Assembly: GCA_964016105.1 (NCBI GenBank) | Contig: CAXHEX010000001.1 | Location: 593,098-657,097, forward strand | DNA: 64,000 nucleotides | Source: Ketobacter sp964016105 | GTDB lineage: Bacteria > Pseudomonadota > Gammaproteobacteria > Pseudomonadales > Ketobacteraceae | Reading direction: 5' to 3' | Shown: positions 61,753 to 64,000 of the stretch, piece after piece | Position numbering within the stretch: the first letter of the stretch is position 1 | How the letters are laid out: each line of letters opens with the position of its first letter | Translations under genes and position numbers: made by a program | Notes under the pieces: generated by a model | The model's input: only the letters and a program-made list of their open reading frames with translations | Told to the model about the DNA's origin: nothing | Database searches by the model: none

Positions 61753-63897
61753 ATGGTTGAACAGGGCTGCGTTTCTCCAGATCCATGGCAGGGTGTACAA
61801 CCACTTAAGCTTAAGCTAAGCCCAAAAATACAATTCTTTTGTCATCACTATCGTAACGTTTCCTGGTTTCTTGTTTGTGATCAAAACAGTGGTAACTATT
61901 TTCGTTGTTGCAAACAAACCTACCTGTTTTTGAGGCTGTTGAATGGTAAAAACAGCGTGGCAGCCGCCCATGGAATTCTGAAGAATAAGTTCAAAGAGAA
62001 CATGCCGGAAACGTCAGAGTTGCTGAATATACTGGCTAACCTGCATGCTGCTGATCTGCTTTCGGGCTGGGGGGATGACGAGGCTTCGGAGCGTTACCAA
62101 AGGCATCAAAAACAGGAAAAAAAACGGAAGTTACATAGTTGGATGCGCCCGCTTGCCATCAAAATCCCGCTTTGGAATCCAGATGCCTTTCTACAACGAA
62201 ACGCTTCATTGACGAATAGCCTGTTTTCCACAGTGGGCTTGTTTGTTTGGGGCGCCTTACTTTTGTTCGCTCTATTCCAGGCCGTTGGAAACTGGAACTC
62301 ATTGCAGCTCTATTGGCAAACCCGATTTATGGATGGATCCAATCTTAGCTATTTATTACTGCTTTACCCGTTGGTTAAGTTAGTCCATGAACTTGGCCAT
62401 GGGTTTGCCGTTAAACGATGGGGAGGGCAGGTGAATGAATTGGGAGTGATGCTGTTGGTGTTTGTGCCCTTGCCCTATGTGGATGCCTCATCCAGTAATG
62501 GTTTTTATCACAAACGCCAGCGTATGGTTGTGGCTGGGGCGGGTATTATGGTGGAGTTGGCCATTGCAGCCCTGGCAATGTTGATCTGGTTGCAGCTTGA
62601 ACCCAGTGTTGCCAAAGACCTGTGTTTCAATGCAATGGTGATCTGCAGCGTGTCTACGGTTTTATTCAATGGTAATCCTTTGCTTCGTTTTGATGGCTAT
62701 TATCTGTTAATGGATGCTATTGAAATTCCCAATTTGGGATCTCGCTCCAATCGTTATTTTCGCTATCTCTTCCGCCGCTATGGATTGGGCTCACTTTCAG
62801 AACGGTCACCAGTCACTGCCATAGGTGAGAAGAAATGGTTTGTATTTTATGGCATTGCATCCAACCTGTACCGTGTCTATATCAGTATAGCCATTGCCCT
62901 GTTTGTGGCGACTAAGTACTTTTTCGTGGGTGTAGTTTTAGCTCTGTGGGCATTTGGGGGCCAGTTACTATGGCCGCTTTGCAAAGCAATCTATGGGTAC
63001 TTTATTAGTGCGAAAATGTTAGAACGAAAATCGCGTTTTGCTGCTGTGGTTGGCGCTTTGTGTGGCATTTTTATATTGTTAGTCTTTGTCATTCCCGTTT
63101 CATTCAGTGTTTCCGCCGAAGGTGTGGTCACTTTAAAGGGAGAGTCGCGTATTACGTCACCGGTGTCAGGTTTCCACGGTGCGCTTTTGGTAAAATCAGG
63201 AGACAGGGTGGAACCGGGGCAGCCCATTATTCAGTTGCATAATCCGGATTTGCGCAGTACTGAAAAATTATTGATGGCAGAGATACGTGAATTGGAAATA
63301 AAGCGCAATCAGGTCATGATGTCAGATCAGACCCAGGCCAACATTTATAAGAGTGCTTTGGATACCAAGCTGGAGCGATTGGCTGAACTTCGCAAGGAAA
63401 TCGAGAATCTCCTGGTGGTAAGTAATATAAGTGGCGTGGTGTCTATTCCTGGTGAGACGGATTGGCAAGATCGCTGGGTCGAAAAAGGTGATCTACTGGC
63501 CTATGTAATGGAGCCCCGCTCACTGCAAGCGGTTGTAGCCGTACCACAAAAGAACATAGATCGGGTAAACCAAAGTTTGGATCGTATGATTGTACGATTT
63601 GACAGTGAGCCTGGAACAACCTTTTCTGCGGCTTTAGTGAATCAGGTTCCCATGGCCAGCGATCGCTTACCAAGCCCATTGCTGGGTAGCCAAAGTGGTG
63701 GCGCAATTTTGGTGGATGCCAGAGATCCTCAAGGGCTGACACCTTTAGGTCAGGTATTTTTGCTTAACGTGAGAATTGAAAATTGGCCCGACCTTTCCTA
63801 CCTGGGTGCCCGCATCAACGTGCGCTTTGTACACACTCCTCAGGCATTGAGCCATTACCTGTATCAGCGTATGCGACAGTATCTGGCACATCTATGA
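61753..63897 (+). CDS. M50 peptidase/HlyD fusion with PqqD-like N-terminus
   Basis: This 714-residue membrane protein has an N-terminal part (about 20-110) that looks like a PqqD/RRE-like domain (SPKIQFFCHHYRNVSWFLVCDQNSG). A site-2-protease-like M50 core follows, with HELGH (212-216) and the FDGYY region (D314) as third zinc ligand and several spans. The C-terminus is a HlyD-type lipoyl domain (GEVTLKG-like ...SPVSGFHGALLVKSGDRVEPGQPII). Such M50-HlyD proteins with a GAF-HlyD partner form a putative export or peptide-processing system of unknown substrate. Confidence 0.85.
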   Translation: MVEQGCVSPDPWQGVQPLKLKLSPKIQFFCHHYRNVSWFLVCDQNSGNYFRCCKQTYLFLRLLNGKNSVAAAHGILKNKFKENMPETSELLNILANLHAADLLSGWGDDEASERYQRHQKQEKKRKLHSWMRPLAIKIPLWNPDAFLQRNASLTNSLFSTVGLFVWGALLLFALFQAVGNWNSLQLYWQTRFMDGSNLSYLLLLYPLVKLVHELGHGFAVKRWGGQVNELGVMLLVFVPLPYVDASSSNGFYHKRQRMVVAGAGIMVELAIAALAMLIWLQLEPSVAKDLCFNAMVICSVSTVLFNGNPLLRFDGYYLLMDAIEIPNLGSRSNRYFRYLFRRYGLGSLSERSPVTAIGEKKWFVFYGIASNLYRVYISIAIALFVATKYFFVGVVLALWAFGGQLLWPLCKAIYGYFISAKMLERKSRFAAVVGALCGIFILLVFVIPVSFSVSAEGVVTLKGESRITSPVSGFHGALLVKSGDRVEPGQPIIQLHNPDLRSTEKLLMAEIRELEIKRNQVMMSDQTQANIYKSALDTKLERLAELRKEIENLLVVSNISGVVSIPGETDWQDRWVEKGDLLAYVMEPRSLQAVVAVPQKNIDRVNQSLDRMIVRFDSEPGTTFSAALVNQVPMASDRLPSPLLGSQSGGAILVDARDPQGLTPLGQVFLLNVRIENWPDLSYLGARINVRFVHTPQALSHYLYQRMRQYLAHL

Positions 63898-63950
63898 GAG
63901 ATTCAGTGGTGAGACTGCAGAATTCTGGAAAACCGGGTTAGGCCAACTAA

Positions 63951-64000
63951 CAGGCTGTTGAAAAAGCCCCAAAATGCGATAATACCGTATCCAACTTAAA
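63951..64000. mobile_element. Possible end of an insertion sequence
   Basis: CAGGCTGTTGAAAAAGCCCC (63951-63970) resembles terminal sequences of several IS families, which often read GGCTGTTGAAAAA. Only 50 bases are visible, and no transposase or opposite end is seen. Confidence 0.25.

Noticed and set aside
1..64000. tRNA, rRNA or CRISPR arrays
   Set aside because: No cloverleaf-like, rRNA-like or regularly spaced repeat pattern was recognised; the only tandem repeats are the amiE and 31028 ones.

Overview
The window reads as chromosome of a gammaproteobacterium, probably a marine or oil-associated member of Pseudomonadales in the broad sense (a Marinobacter-, Hahella- or Ketobacter-like lineage). 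G+C looks close to half by eye. The backbone follows, from memory, the Pseudomonas order rho-trxA-ppx-ppk-hemB ... ABC-F-algP-FKBP-algQ-dsbB. AmiE is close to the Pseudomonas enzyme, and HemB carries the Asp-type (not Cys-type) metal loop. The genus is a guess. No rRNA, tRNA, CRISPR or complete insertion sequence was recognised.

Layout. 1-4021: two CelD/FemAB-like GNAT acyltransferases, a third GNAT-like protein, an exported NodB deacetylase and a cupin-8/JmjC-like oxygenase, a cluster without an obvious published counterpart. 4340-9362: a small unknown gene, an iron-sulfur flavin reductase, rho, trxA and ppx. 9380-24991: an accessory block with an unusual long protein whose C-terminal half resembles cyanobacterial acyl-ACP reductase, then a short-chain amide/urea module. 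That module has UrtABCDE, formamidase FmdA and FmdB on the minus strand. Divergently it has aliphatic amidase AmiE, AAA+ protein AmiB, a giant NCS1-permease/Cys-cluster/hybrid histidine kinase and a LuxR-type response regulator. Transporter, two amidases and a dedicated sensor together suggest scavenging of amides as nitrogen source.

24996-38517: ppk, hemB, elbB, a YdjM-like membrane protein, a HEAT-repeat protein, a Tat-exported binding protein paired with a sensor kinase, an ABC-F ATPase, AlgP and an FKBP isomerase. 38689-42115: four envelope lipoproteins (LPP20-like, LpoB-like, COG3014-like TPR, LPP20-like). 42120-45864: a bufferin-type RiPP operon (DUF2282 precursor, MNIO/DUF692 enzyme, DUF2063 partner, ECF sigma factor, single-span putative anti-sigma) continuing into a pterin dehydratase and a small lipoprotein-like gene. 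46278-47957: an exosortase E/CPBP protease fusion with no visible substrate.

48012-53914: a YqiA-like esterase lacking a standard start codon, RlmA, a WD40-like lipoprotein, AlgQ/Rsd, DsbB, ribosome modulation factor and GshA. 54105-63897: cardiolipin synthase, an RND adaptor and pump, then a GAF-HlyD adaptor and an M50-protease/HlyD fusion that look like an export or peptide-processing pair. The last 50 bases may be the end of an insertion sequence.
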